NCBI GenBank assembly: GCA_029204225.1
Contig: CM055096.1
Span: 36,020,611-36,084,610 of the forward strand
Source: Diphasiastrum complanatum
Taxonomy: Eukaryota > Streptophyta > Lycopodiopsida > Lycopodiales > Lycopodiaceae
Reading direction: 5' to 3'
Length of the DNA: 64,000 nt
Part shown: positions 22,309 to 31,950 of the stretch, in pieces
Layout: each line of letters opens with the position of its first letter
Numbering within the stretch: position 1 is the stretch's first letter
The notes under the pieces: generated by a model
What the model saw: the letters and a program-made list of their open reading frames with translations, nothing else
Database searches by the model: none
What the model was told of the DNA's origin: nothing
Position numbers and translations under genes: made by a program

Positions 22309-22380
<72 letters not shown>

Positions 22381-23114
22381 ACCTATCCAAATGCTTCTTC
22401 ATAACTTGAAAATTGTATGAATATGAACAACTATATATACTAAGAAATTAGGTCGTCAATTGCGATTGCCAGTTGGCTGGTATCCGCTGGCATCCATCTG
22501 GTTCCTTGTCATTGATTGCTGATAAGCAGTAAAATTGGCCGTAAACGTTTTGTTTGCATAAATGAACCAAATTGTCACTTTTGCATAAATGAACTAAAAC
22601 AACCACAGGCGACACTGTCGCAAAAAGGTGACAGTATTGGGATTTTGCGAAAAATGTAACAGTGCCATAAAAACTGATTTAGGGTTGCCCTCCACTTTGC
22701 CAGAGTCATTTCCTTAACATTTGAGGCTCTTTAGAGAAAGCGAAAAGTGCGACATTTTGTCAAGTGAAAAATGCGACTGCATATTTGCTCGCAAATCCTG
22801 ACAGGTGAAAAATGCGAAAAGCAACACTGCATTTTTACACGAGATTCCTGACAGGTGACAGCTTCGGAAAAAATGAAAAATTGAAGTGACACTAAGGTAA
22901 AACTCCGTGTATTTCCTAACATATGAGAAAGCCGAAGTGAGAGAAAATGAAATGCGACATTGTGATAAAACTCCGTGTAATTTTGCAGATTGTGTAAAAA
23001 CACTTATAAACCTGCAGACTGTAAAATAACACAAGAAAATCTGCAGAACTGGATAAACAACCGATGAAGATTAAAATCGATTAGTCGATTGGTAAGAAGG
23101 AAAATAATCCAACA
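22220..23114 (-). repeat. 3' LTR of minus-strand copia, left edge approximate
   Basis: The right end AATAATCCAACA abuts a polypyrimidine block (CTCCCCCTTAA, 23,115-23,125), which is the polypurine tract of the minus-strand element. 22,228-22,500 is homologous to 53,080-53,340. It carries a (GA)33 tract at 22,311-22,378 where the other copy has only GAGAGAGA. TGCTGATAAGCAGTA occurs at both ~22,226 and ~22,517. 22,720-23,000 contains diverged direct repeats around TCCTGACAGGTGA. Confidence 0.65.
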
Positions 23115-24250
23115 CTCCCCCTTAATCTGAAGAATGCCTTGACCTTCAAACTTAGTTCTACACAGAATCTTCTGTGTGTATCCAAACTTAATGCTTTGGT
23201 AAAAATATCAGCTATCATACCTTGCATTCTACAATACTGCAATCTGACCTCTTCGTTGAGAACTTTGCTTTGACGAAATGATACTTCAGTTAAATGTGCT
23301 TACTCCTGGAATGAAATCTAGAGTTGGCTGATATAGTGATGGCACTTTGATTATCACAAAATAATGTCGTCGGAGCATATTGATTTAGACCAATATCTAA
23401 GAGTAAGTTCCTCAACCAAATTGCTTCCTTTGTAGCTTGAGAGGCCGCGATATACTCTGATTTAGTGGAAGATAGAGCTATCAAAAATTTCTTGCGATTG
23501 TTTTAGAAAATTGGACCATTGGTGAGGAAGAATGTAAATCCGGAAGTGGATTTACGAGTGTCTACATCTCTTGCCCAACTTGCATCTGTGTAACCACTAA
23601 GGAAATTGATTTTGTTGTTGCTGCAGATTGCTCCATAACAAATGCCCATAATAGTAGCTCGAAGATATCTCATGACTCTAATAAGAACCTTCCAATGTGT
23701 TACACCGGGATTAGTCATAAACCAACTGAGAGAGCTGACTACAAAAGCTATGTCTGGCCAAGTATAGATCATGGCGTGCATAAGAGATCCTATAATAGAA
23801 TGGTAAGGATACTCATGTATTTGCTGCTTCTCGTGAATTGTTTGGGGACACTGGTCCTTTGACAATTTGACTCCTGGTTCCATTGGCGAGAGAGAAACTT
23901 TGCAATTGATTAGATTATATCTGACTAAAATGTTGTAGATGTACCTTTGTTGTGTGATGTAGATCAACTTCTATTTTTTCTCTCTGTGGATTTGTATACC
24001 AAGGCAGAAATGAGTGTCGCCCAGATCGATCATGTCGAATTCGGAAGATAGCATTGTCTTAGCTTCTCTTATCATATCAGTACTATTGCTGAAAAGCAAT
24101 GTATCATCCACACATAACGCGATAATGATAAAAGACTGTTGCACTGCTTTGAAGTAAACGTTTGAATCTGAAGAGCTACGTGTGTAGCCGTGATCAATAA
24201 GAAAAGTATTGGTCCTTTGAAACCATGCTCGAGCAGATTGCAAGCTCATC
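23115..24250 (-). pseudogene. Copia reverse transcriptase/RNase H remnant
   Basis: Three minus-strand blocks in order. Reverse transcriptase from SARAWFQRTNTFLIDHGYTR is followed by CVDDTLLF (catalytic block, YVDD changed to CVDD) and LGIQIHREKK. After a stop comes ITQQRYIYNILVRYN...SLMHAMIYTWPDIAF and the RNase H segment GYTDASWARDVDTRKSTSG. After another stop come ALSSTKSEYIAASQATKEAIWL and CDNQSAI. The 5' part of the element is missing beyond 24,250. It belongs to a different copia lineage from the 17 and 26 kb elements. Confidence 0.9.
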
Positions 24251-24324
24251 TAGTGTATCATGTAAATTTAGTTTACATGATGATGACAGTTTGATGTATT
24301 GAAGATTTTGCCCATTTGGAAGAT

Positions 24325-24490
24325 TTATCGCTCAATGTACCTTTGGACCCTGAATAAGTACTCAGGATCAGAGATAAACAATTGAGAAATTGTTCTATCT
24401 TTGTGTACTTGCTTAGGTTGGTTGGTCAAATTGAGGATAATGATTCATGGGAAGAGTTAAAAGCATACAAATTGGGTTTTCCCTAGTTAC
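24325..24490 (+). pseudogene. Gypsy chromodomain remnant
   Basis: The plus strand reads DLSLNVPLDPE, a stop, VLRIRDKQLRN, then IEDNDSWEEL. It aligns residue by residue with the chromodomain of the 10.9-13.4 kb gypsy element (DLSLSVPLEPEKVLRTRDKQ). Heavily mutated. Confidence 0.75.
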
Positions 24491-24511
24491 TTGTTCTGAG
24501 GACAGAACTGG

Positions 24512-25016
24512 TTTAAGGGGGGAAGAATCTTATGTCCATGTCCTGTATAAGGAAATCGGAATAATTCCTGACGTGGATAGCCGGTCACTCCAGGTGTATA
24601 TGGTCATTAGTTATGCCTCGTCATTCCGGGCTTGGCCAATAAAGTAATTAATAATCATATGAGGGCCCAGACCTATAATTGGACATAGGAGCACATGCAT
24701 AGTGAATGACTGCTTTAATTCAAGAATAGGAGGACAATAGCTCAATATAGGTTGCATGGGGATCCTAGGAAGAATATTCTCTCTCTCATGAGGAGAATAT
24801 GTCCATTGGAAACTCGCCCATCCTCCTATTGGAAATTCAGTTTCTTGAGCATGTCTCTCCTCCTCTCTCTTAGGTTCTTCACCATGGCTTGGACGCTAGG
24901 TCCAGGAGGAAACTCCAGGAGGGATCTAGGTTTGGATGGGTGGTTTTGCTCCACAGGTGTCCTTTTGGTTGTTTTGCAACAGGATCTAGTCAGATCTTCA
25001 TTTGGTGATTCTTATA
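24512..25016 (+). repeat. Gypsy polypurine tract and 3' LTR remnant
   Basis: TTTAAGGGGGGAAGAA (about 24,512-24,527) is the polypurine tract. The LTR begins near 24,528 (TTATGTCCATGTCC) and ends GGTGATTCTTATA near 25,016. The terminal 130 bp match the minus strand of 9,636-9,770. It has the same TA-type 3' end as the 10.9 kb element. Confidence 0.7.
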
Positions 25017-25270
25017 CTACTCCTTAGCACTAAAGAAGCTACTTTATAAAAGAAGAAGCCAAATACTTTATATTTATATCTTTTGAGCTCATTCTCCACT
25101 TGAAGCATTTGGATCCCCTCTACCTTGTATAGAGAGTGTGAGATAGGAAGACATGGAAAGAGAATTTGAGAAAAGTGTTGCTTTATATGATCTTAAGTCA
25201 TTTCCATACTTATAAATTATGTTTCTTCTTTTTTTTTTTTTTTACTCATGTTAGCATGTTGATGCAAGCA
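25017..25270. other. Intergenic flank of intact copia
   Basis: AT-rich, with a poly-T run near 25,229. No gene. Confidence 0.4.
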
Positions 25271-25275
25271 GGAAA
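25271..25275. repeat. Target site duplication GGAAA, left
   Basis: GGAAA immediately precedes the 5' LTR and is repeated at 31,434-31,438 after the 3' LTR, which proves a clean single insertion. Confidence 0.9.
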
Positions 25276-25957
25276 TGTTAAAAATTCACAATTCTAGCTT
25301 GACTAGTTTTGGTCATATGACTTGTAAATAGTTAGATGGTCATGATGTGGCTTGTCACACGTGCCAAATAGAATAGGATTCCATTCATAAGGATGTTCTC
25401 AAGTAGACCTAAGTGTTAGAACCTTTGGAATGAGTCCAAATTATGCTTAGATACAAGGGAGAAAAAATAGGAGCTATTTTTGGTAATTTTTGCATTGTTG
25501 AGGGATCTCCAAGATTCCAACCCTAACTTGGTAGGGATGAAAGATCCACCAAAATTAGCATTAGGGATAGGTTTAGGGCTACTCATACCTGCCCAAAACC
25601 GTGATGGATCATGTATATATAGGTGATGATATCTCACCAAAATCAATCAAGCAATTTCATGTTTTTTCTCTCATAATGGTGCAATTGCTCTCTATGTTCA
25701 TAATTGTTTGAGTACTTGTGATTACTAATGATTATAGGATTGAATGTAGGTCTGGTGTACAGTACTCAGACTGTGGGAGGCCGTACTTTCACACTTGTGA
25801 AGCCTTCTTCAAGGATTTGGGCCATTTAGTGAGGTTCAAGCATAGATTTTTGATGGATTTTGATGGTTCAACTTGTGCTAATCTTATGAAATCATAATCT
25901 ATTGTTTCCCTCATCATTTCAAGTGTTTTAGGATCCTTATTTGCTGTAATTTTTACA
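25276..25957 (+). repeat. 5' LTR of complete copia (682 bp)
   Basis: TGTTAAAAATTC...TTTTTACA with TG/CA ends. TATATATA at about 25,614 is a likely TATA box. CACGTG is at 25,358. A second site, CACGTG in the 3' LTR, reads CACTTG here (25,791). Confidence 0.95.
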
Positions 25958-25970
25958 TGGTATCAGAGCC
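25958..25970 (+). promoter_or_regulatory. Primer binding site TGGTATCAGAGCC
   Basis: Directly follows the 5' LTR and matches the 3' end of initiator tRNA-Met as used by most plant copia elements. Confidence 0.95.
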
Positions 25971-26768
25971 TAAAGGCTGAAATGAGCTAAATCCTTGGTT
26001 TGCATTCAATTTGATCACAATTTTTGATCTAAACCTTGTGTAGATTGGATCTTAGCATCTAGTATTGATTCTAGAACTCAAAGTGAGTCAAATACATTGG
26101 AGATTGGTGTTGTGTGACTTCATTTGCAGGTGTTTAGGTGTCTAAAACCAGAGGCAAAGTTGAATTCAATTCACATTACCAAGATAGCAAGTTTTGCTTG
26201 CTCCAAGCATTGATTTCTAAGCGAGTTTTGGAGGTGATTTCATAGAGAAGGCTTTCTAGCATTCAAGGAGAGGGAAGATCAGAGTTTTGGGGACTCTTCA
26301 AGGCTGTTCTAAGGTGTAGTAGGCACCTCCTAAAGTGATTTAGGTTCAGTCCAACCATTGCTTGACTTATGCACCAAATTAGATCAATTTTTCATCAATT
26401 TTGATCATTTTTTGCTTGTGATTGGATAGTAGATTGTGTTGCATCCTCATTAAGTTCCATTTAGATCTTTTACAAGTGATTTTGGAAGTATATTAGGTTG
26501 CTGAAATTCACTCTTGATCAGATCATTTGGAAGCTTTAATGTTCTTTATAGAAAGAGGGGCAATTCTACTAGTATTGTCTACTTCAATCAAGCAAGTGCA
26601 TTGTTTCTAGTATTCTATGATTTGATTTTGTTAGAGATCATTCTTAGATCTTTATAGGAAGTCTATTACTGATATTTTCAGGTCCCTAAGAAGTGGGATA
26701 AGGTAGACCTTCAATCAAATCAATAGAAGTAACCTTCATTTGTGTCAAGTCCTTGATTAGGAGACTAG

Positions 26769-29700
26769 ATGGCATCTATAAATGCATATCTTTTGGATAC
26801 TAATGAAAGGCTCAACAAAACTAACTATTCCATATGGAAAGTTAGAATGGAATCTATCATGATCATGAAAGATCTGATGGAAATTGTAAATGGTAAGGAG
26901 GGTGAACCTATTCATCCTCAAGAAAAAGCCAAATACATCAAGAGGTGCAATGTTGCACTACATTGCATAAAAATGAATGTTGCAAATGAACTCTTAAGAG
27001 AGGTAGGAGATTGCACTTCAGCTCAAGATGCTTGGGAGACTTTGCAAAAGGTCTATGAATCCAAGAACCAAACTAGAATGTTAGCTTTGAAGAATCAAAT
27101 CTATAGAAGCTATCAAAAGAAAGGAGAGAGTGCACATACTTTTGTCCTAAGAGTAAAGGAATTGAACAAAGAGCTAGCCTTTATAGGTGACCCTATCAAG
27201 GATGAAGAGCTTGTTCAACTCATATTGAATGGACTAAGCTTTGAATTTGACAATTTGGTTCAGGGATATGCAATTATGGGTAAGCTACCCATACTTGAAG
27301 AACTCCAAGGCACACTCATGGCCGAGGAATCAAGAAGGAGCCAAATGCAAGAGAGGATGGATAGGCTTTCCATCCAAGGTGGAGATGACCAAGCTCTCTT
27401 CACCAAAGGCAAAGGCAAGTCCAAAGGCAAAGGATCAACATTCAAGAAGTCTACAAAGCTTGAGGATCAAGAAGGACCCCCAAAGGCATCTCCATCAACC
27501 ACCAAAGTCAAGAAGGACAAATCAAAGGTGAAGTGCTACTATTGTAGCAAGATGGGGCATTATGCCTCGGAATGCTTCAAGAGGAAGCAAGATCAAAGCC
27601 AAGCCAACATGAGCAAAGAGGAGGAGGAGGAGAGTTCACATGAGGACTCTCTCATGATGTCCATATTTTCTTCAACAAGCTTCAAAGGAGAAGATCCTTG
27701 GTGGATTGACTCGGGTGCTAGTTCACACATGACTAGTAAAAGGGAGTTTTTCTCTTCTCTCTTATCTTATGATGGACCTATAAAGTCTATCTATACAGCA
27801 AATGATGAAGCTTGTAAGATTGAAGGAGTTGGTAGCATTCCCCTTTGCTTAGGATCTTCCAAAAAGATCAACATAGAAGGTGTTTTGTACATTCCTACAA
27901 TAACAAAGAATCTACTAAGTGTTGGCCAAATGGTAGACAATGGTTTCAATGTTGACTTTGCTTCAAATGAATGTTTCATCAAGAAGAAGGGTAAGATAGT
28001 GGCTAAGGGCACTAGACTTGGCAAACTTTATAAGCTGGATGCATTTGTGGATACTAATGTTGTCATGTTGGCCGAGAAGAGCAAGATATCTACCTTTACT
28101 TTATGGCACAAAAGACTTGGACATGTCAACTCGGGTTCCATGGAGGCTATGATCAAGGAGGAGTATGCTTTAGGCCTACCAAGGTCTATTGGGAAGGAAG
28201 ACAAGGTTTGTGAAGCTTGTGCCTTATCCAAGGCACATAAGAAGGTGTTTCCTAACTCCATCACAAAGTCATCTCATCCTCTTGAACTCATACACTCGGA
28301 TGTGCACATTGCTAGCACCAAATCTAATGGAGGTTCATCCATGTTTTTAACCTTCATTGATGACTACTCAAGATATTGTTGGGTGTTCTTACTTTCTTTC
28401 AAGTCTCAAGTATTTGATACTTTTGTAAAGTTCAAGTTGTTTGTGGAAAAGCATCATAATCATAGCATCAAGATTCTTAGAAGTGACAATGGTGGAGAAT
28501 TCATCTCCAATGAGTTCAAGGCCTTTTGTGAGGAGGAAGGGATCAAGAAAGAGACTTCTTGTCCTTACACTCCTCAACAAAATGGAGTTTCTGAAAGAAG
28601 GAATAGAACATTATGTGAATGTTCTAAGGCTTTAAGATTAGATGCTTGTTTGCCCAAATCCTTTTGGGGTGAGTCTCTTGTATGTGCAAACTACTTGATG
28701 AATAGGGTGTCTTGCAAAGCAATTGAAGGCAAAACTCCTTATGAGATGTTGTATGGAAAGAAACCCAATCTTAATCACTTGAAAGTTTTTGGGTGTATAT
28801 GTTATGTGCATGTGCCATTGGAAACAAGAACCAAGGAGGATCCATCTTCCACAAGAGGGATCATGCTTGGATATGCAAGCTCAAGCAAGGGCTACAAAGT
28901 CTATCTCCCATCCTTGAACAAATTTGTTGTTTCAAGGGATGTCATCTTTGATGAACATCATATGCATATGCTTGAAGAAGGCTCAAGTGCTCCAACAATC
29001 AAGAAGAAGATGGCCGAGGAGCAAGATCTTGGTTTTGAGGAGGAGCTCATGGAGGAGCAAGCACCAAACCCACCTATCACACCAAGGAGATCTTCAAGGG
29101 CAAAAGTGGAGCCATCAAGGCTCACATATCAAGGCAAAGGACAGCAAGTTGAGGGTATATCATCCACTTCTTATGCTTTATCTAGTTTTGAAGAGCCGTC
29201 TAATGTTGAAGATGCATTGAACTCCAAAGAATGGTATAAAGCTATGTTGGATGAGTATGATGCCTTGATTGAGAATGAAACTTGGTTGCTTGTTGAGAGA
29301 CCTCAAAGGAATGTAATAGGATGCAAGTGGGTCTTCAAGCTTAAGTTGAATGCAAATGGGAGTGTTAACAAACATAAAGCAAGATTAGTTGCAAAAGGTT
29401 ATGCTCAAGAGAGAGGGATAGACTATGAGGAAACTTTTGCACCCGTGGCCAAGATGGTCACAATAAGACTAATCATTGCACTTGCATCACATTTTGGATG
29501 GATTCTATGTCAAATGGATGTCTCTAATGCTTTCTTGAATGGTTTTTTGGAAGAGGATATCTATATGGAGCAGCCACAAGGGTTCATCAAGCATGGAATG
29601 GAGAACAAAGTATGCCATCTCCAAAGAAGCATCTACGGCTTGAAGCAAGCCTCGAGATCTTGGAATTCAAGACTACATTGCTATCTTATTTCACTTTCTT

Positions 29701-30737
29701 TTGTTCAAAGTGAATATGATCCCACTCTTTACATTAAGTTTGATGATGTTGGTATTGTACTTTTACTCATTTATATAGATGACATCATCATTAGTGAAAA
29801 TAGTGTTGATGGTATTGAAAAAATCAAGATAGATCTATCCTTAGAGTTCAAGATGGTAGATCTAGGGTGTCTTCACTTCATCTTAGGCATAGAAGTACTT
29901 AGAGGGTCTGATTTTATCTTTATAAGTCAAGTAAACTATGCTCAAAGTCTTTTGAAGAAGTTTAAGATGGAAGTATGCAAAAGTGTTGACACACCAATGG
30001 AGCAAGATGTAAAAGTGCCAAATGAAGATGATGAAAGATCCTTCATGGACATCACTTTGTTTAGGCAACTTATAGGTTCCTTAATGTGGATCACTATAAC
30101 TAGACCAGATCTTAGCTTTAGTGTATGTAGGTTGAGCCAATCCATGCAAAAGCCATTGAATATCCATTGGAAAAAGGCTAAGAGGATTCTAAGATATATC
30201 TCAGGTACATTGGATTTTGGGATTCTATATAGAGGAGATGTGATTAAGCTTCATGCATTTAGTGATTCAGATTTTGCAGGGGACAAGAGGGATAGGAAAT
30301 CAACAAGTGCCTATTCAACTTTCATAGGAGAACGTGTGGTTTCATGGCTTTCAAAAAAGCAAGAAAGTATATCTCTATCTTCAACCGAGGCCGAGTACAA
30401 AGCTTTGACAACCACTACAAAGGAGGTACTTTGGATCAAGAGATTATTGGTAGAACTAAAGATCATGGATTCAGAGGAGGCACCAATCATCTACAATGAC
30501 AATATATCATCCCAACACCTTGCATCTAACCCAATCTTCCATGCAAGATCTAAGCACATTGAGATATGCCATCACTTTGTGAGAGAAATGGTGCAAGCCA
30601 AGGAGATTGCTTTGGAGCATGTTCCAAGCAATGAATGTGTATCTGATCTACTTACTAAACCACTTCAAAAGACACCTTTTATGAAGTTCAGATCATCACT
30701 TGGAGTGATTAGTAAAGCAATGATTGAACCAAGCTAG
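26769..30737 (+). CDS. gag-pol: Copia gag-pol polyprotein (1322 aa), intact
   Basis: A single ORF encodes the element's structural and enzymatic proteins, cleaved by its own protease in the cytoplasmic particle. Domains in order: gag N-domain (residues ~1-230, YSIWKVRMESIM), zinc knuckle CYYCSKMGHYASEC (~255-268), aspartic protease WWIDSGASSHMT (~311-322), gag-pre-integrase LWHKRLGHVN (~444), integrase core with the three acidic blocks HSDVH (~509), RSDNGGEF (~568) and SERRNR (~608). These are followed by reverse transcriptase with DVSNAFLNGF (~917) and YIDDIII (~1002), then RNase H with SDSDFAGDKRDRKST (~1164) and SSTEAEYKAL (~1202). The start ATG is the first in frame after the leader and the MASINAYLLDTN start matches the gag pattern of related elements. 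The length is usual for plant copia polyproteins. No internal stop or frameshift is seen. Confidence 0.95.
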   Translation: MASINAYLLDTNERLNKTNYSIWKVRMESIMIMKDLMEIVNGKEGEPIHPQEKAKYIKRCNVALHCIKMNVANELLREVGDCTSAQDAWETLQKVYESKNQTRMLALKNQIYRSYQKKGESAHTFVLRVKELNKELAFIGDPIKDEELVQLILNGLSFEFDNLVQGYAIMGKLPILEELQGTLMAEESRRSQMQERMDRLSIQGGDDQALFTKGKGKSKGKGSTFKKSTKLEDQEGPPKASPSTTKVKKDKSKVKCYYCSKMGHYASECFKRKQDQSQANMSKEEEEESSHEDSLMMSIFSSTSFKGEDPWWIDSGASSHMTSKREFFSSLLSYDGPIKSIYTANDEACKIEGVGSIPLCLGSSKKINIEGVLYIPTITKNLLSVGQMVDNGFNVDFASNECFIKKKGKIVAKGTRLGKLYKLDAFVDTNVVMLAEKSKISTFTLWHKRLGHVNSGSMEAMIKEEYALGLPRSIGKEDKVCEACALSKAHKKVFPNSITKSSHPLELIHSDVHIASTKSNGGSSMFLTFIDDYSRYCWVFLLSFKSQVFDTFVKFKLFVEKHHNHSIKILRSDNGGEFISNEFKAFCEEEGIKKETSCPYTPQQNGVSERRNRTLCECSKALRLDACLPKSFWGESLVCANYLMNRVSCKAIEGKTPYEMLYGKKPNLNHLKVFGCICYVHVPLETRTKEDPSSTRGIMLGYASSSKGYKVYLPSLNKFVVSRDVIFDEHHMHMLEEGSSAPTIKKKMAEEQDLGFEEELMEEQAPNPPITPRRSSRAKVEPSRLTYQGKGQQVEGISSTSYALSSFEEPSNVEDALNSKEWYKAMLDEYDALIENETWLLVERPQRNVIGCKWVFKLKLNANGSVNKHKARLVAKGYAQERGIDYEETFAPVAKMVTIRLIIALASHFGWILCQMDVSNAFLNGFLEEDIYMEQPQGFIKHGMENKVCHLQRSIYGLKQASRSWNSRLHCYLISLSFVQSEYDPTLYIKFDDVGIVLLLIYIDDIIISENSVDGIEKIKIDLSLEFKMVDLGCLHFILGIEVLRGSDFIFISQVNYAQSLLKKFKMEVCKSVDTPMEQDVKVPNEDDERSFMDITLFRQLIGSLMWITITRPDLSFSVCRLSQSMQKPLNIHWKKAKRILRYISGTLDFGILYRGDVIKLHAFSDSDFAGDKRDRKSTSAYSTFIGERVVSWLSKKQESISLSSTEAEYKALTTTTKEVLWIKRLLVELKIMDSEEAPIIYNDNISSQHLASNPIFHARSKHIEICHHFVREMVQAKEIALEHVPSNECVSDLLTKPLQKTPFMKFRSSLGVISKAMIEPS

Positions 30738-30740
30738 ATA

Positions 30741-30751
30741 GTGAGGAGGAG
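30741..30751 (+). promoter_or_regulatory. Polypurine tract GTGAGGAGGAG
   Basis: A purine-rich block directly before the 3' LTR that primes plus-strand DNA synthesis. It lies a few bases after the gag-pol stop. Confidence 0.85.
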
Positions 30752-31433
30752 TGTTAAAAATTCACAATTCTAGCTTGACTAGTTTTGGTCATATGACTTG
30801 TAAATAGTTAGATGGTCATGATGTGGCTTGTCACACGTGCCAAATAGCATAGGATTCCATTCATAAGGATGTTCTCAAGTAGACCTAAGTGTTAGAACCT
30901 TTGGAATGAGTCCAAATCATGCTTAGATACAAGGGAGAAAAAATAGGAGCTATTTTTGGTAATTTTTGCATTGTTGAGGGATCTCCAAGATTCCAACCCT
31001 AACTTGGTAGGGATGAAAGATCCACCAAAATTAGCATTAGGGATAGGTTTAGGGCTACTCATACCTGCCCAAAACCGTGATGGATCATGTATATATAGGT
31101 GATGATATCTCACCAAAATCAATCAAGCAATTTCATGTTTTTTCTCTCATAATGGTGCAATTGCTCTCTATGTTCATAATTGTTTGAGTACTTGTGATTA
31201 CTAATGATTATAGGATTGAATGTAGGTCTGGTGTACAGTACTCAGACTGTGGGAGGCCGTACTTTCACACGTGTGAAGCCTTCTTCAAGGATTTGGGCCA
31301 TTTAGTGAGGTTCAAGCATAGATTTTTGATGGATTTTGATGGTTCAACTTGTGCTAATTTTATGAAATCATAATCTATTGTTTCCCTCATCATTTCAAGT
31401 GTTTTAGGATCCTTATTTGCTGTAATTTTTACA
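30752..31433 (+). repeat. 3' LTR of complete copia (682 bp)
   Basis: Same length as the 5' LTR, with about four differences by eye. CACGTG is at 30,834 and 31,268, the latter within TTTCACACGTGTGAA. TATATATA is near 31,090. Confidence 0.95.
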
Positions 31434-31438
31434 GGAAA
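31434..31438. repeat. Target site duplication GGAAA, right
   Basis: Pairs with 25,271-25,275. Confidence 0.9.
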
Positions 31439-31950
31439 ATCTTTGTTCATCATGATCTTGTGGTATCAAGACTAGAAGCATCAAGAAGGTGCTATTGAAC
31501 TTGAGGTTTCCATCCCATTATATTGTTGGCTTCTCTCTCATCTTTCATTTTATCTCCATGCAAGATGATGTTATTTGCTTCAATGATGAGCTTTTGGTCC
31601 ATGTAGACTGTGGATCTCACTTTGTTGAGCAAGTAAAGAGCCATGGTTGACAAAGTCTCTAACAAATTGTCATACTTATCAAGAAAATAAGAAACAAGTA
31701 CAAGAGGCCACCAAAACATAATAATTATCAGCAAAAGTCAACTTAGAAATAGGATATGACTAGTGTTGGGGGTATTCCCAACATATTGTAAATAAACAAA
31801 GTCGGAAAATTAGAAATAGTTGCGAGGGTCATGGCATCCAGCGTGCGTAAGTCCATGGCCCAATGAGCACACAAGTCAAGTTGTGATTAGAATAAAAGAC
31901 TTGGGCCCTATTGTTAATTAAATAAAACTTGAGGCCACAATGTCAAGTTT
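31439..31950. other. Mixed retroelement debris; LTR-like start at 31,764
   Basis: TGGTATCAAGAC at 31,461 resembles a damaged primer site. TGTTGGGGGTATTCCCAACA at 31,764 is a short inverted repeat typical of LTR starts. A minus-strand ORF at 31,492-31,734 has no recognised domain. No gene is called. Confidence 0.35.

Larger units (their letters stand above)
25276..31433 (+). mobile_element. Complete, apparently young Ty1/copia retrotransposon
   Basis: A full-length element of 6,158 bp: LTRs of equal length (682 bp), perfect primer site, 798 bp leader, one uninterrupted gag-pol of 1322 codons, purine tract and a 5 bp target duplication GGAAA. By eye the LTRs differ at about four positions, so the insertion is recent compared with the other elements here. 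All catalytic blocks are present, so it could be autonomous. Its paralogues at 4.2 and 17.5 kb are decayed relatives of similar gag sequence. Confidence 0.95.

Noticed and set aside
22714-23034. ORFs of 90-106 codons on the minus strand in the copia LTR
   Set aside because: They lie inside an LTR with degenerate direct repeats. Their similar amino acid phrases come from those repeats.
24200-24320. Possibility that copia and gypsy pieces at 23.1-25.0 kb form one chimeric element
   Set aside because: They lie on opposite strands, have unrelated domains and a sharp change near 24,250. A junction of two fragments explains it better.
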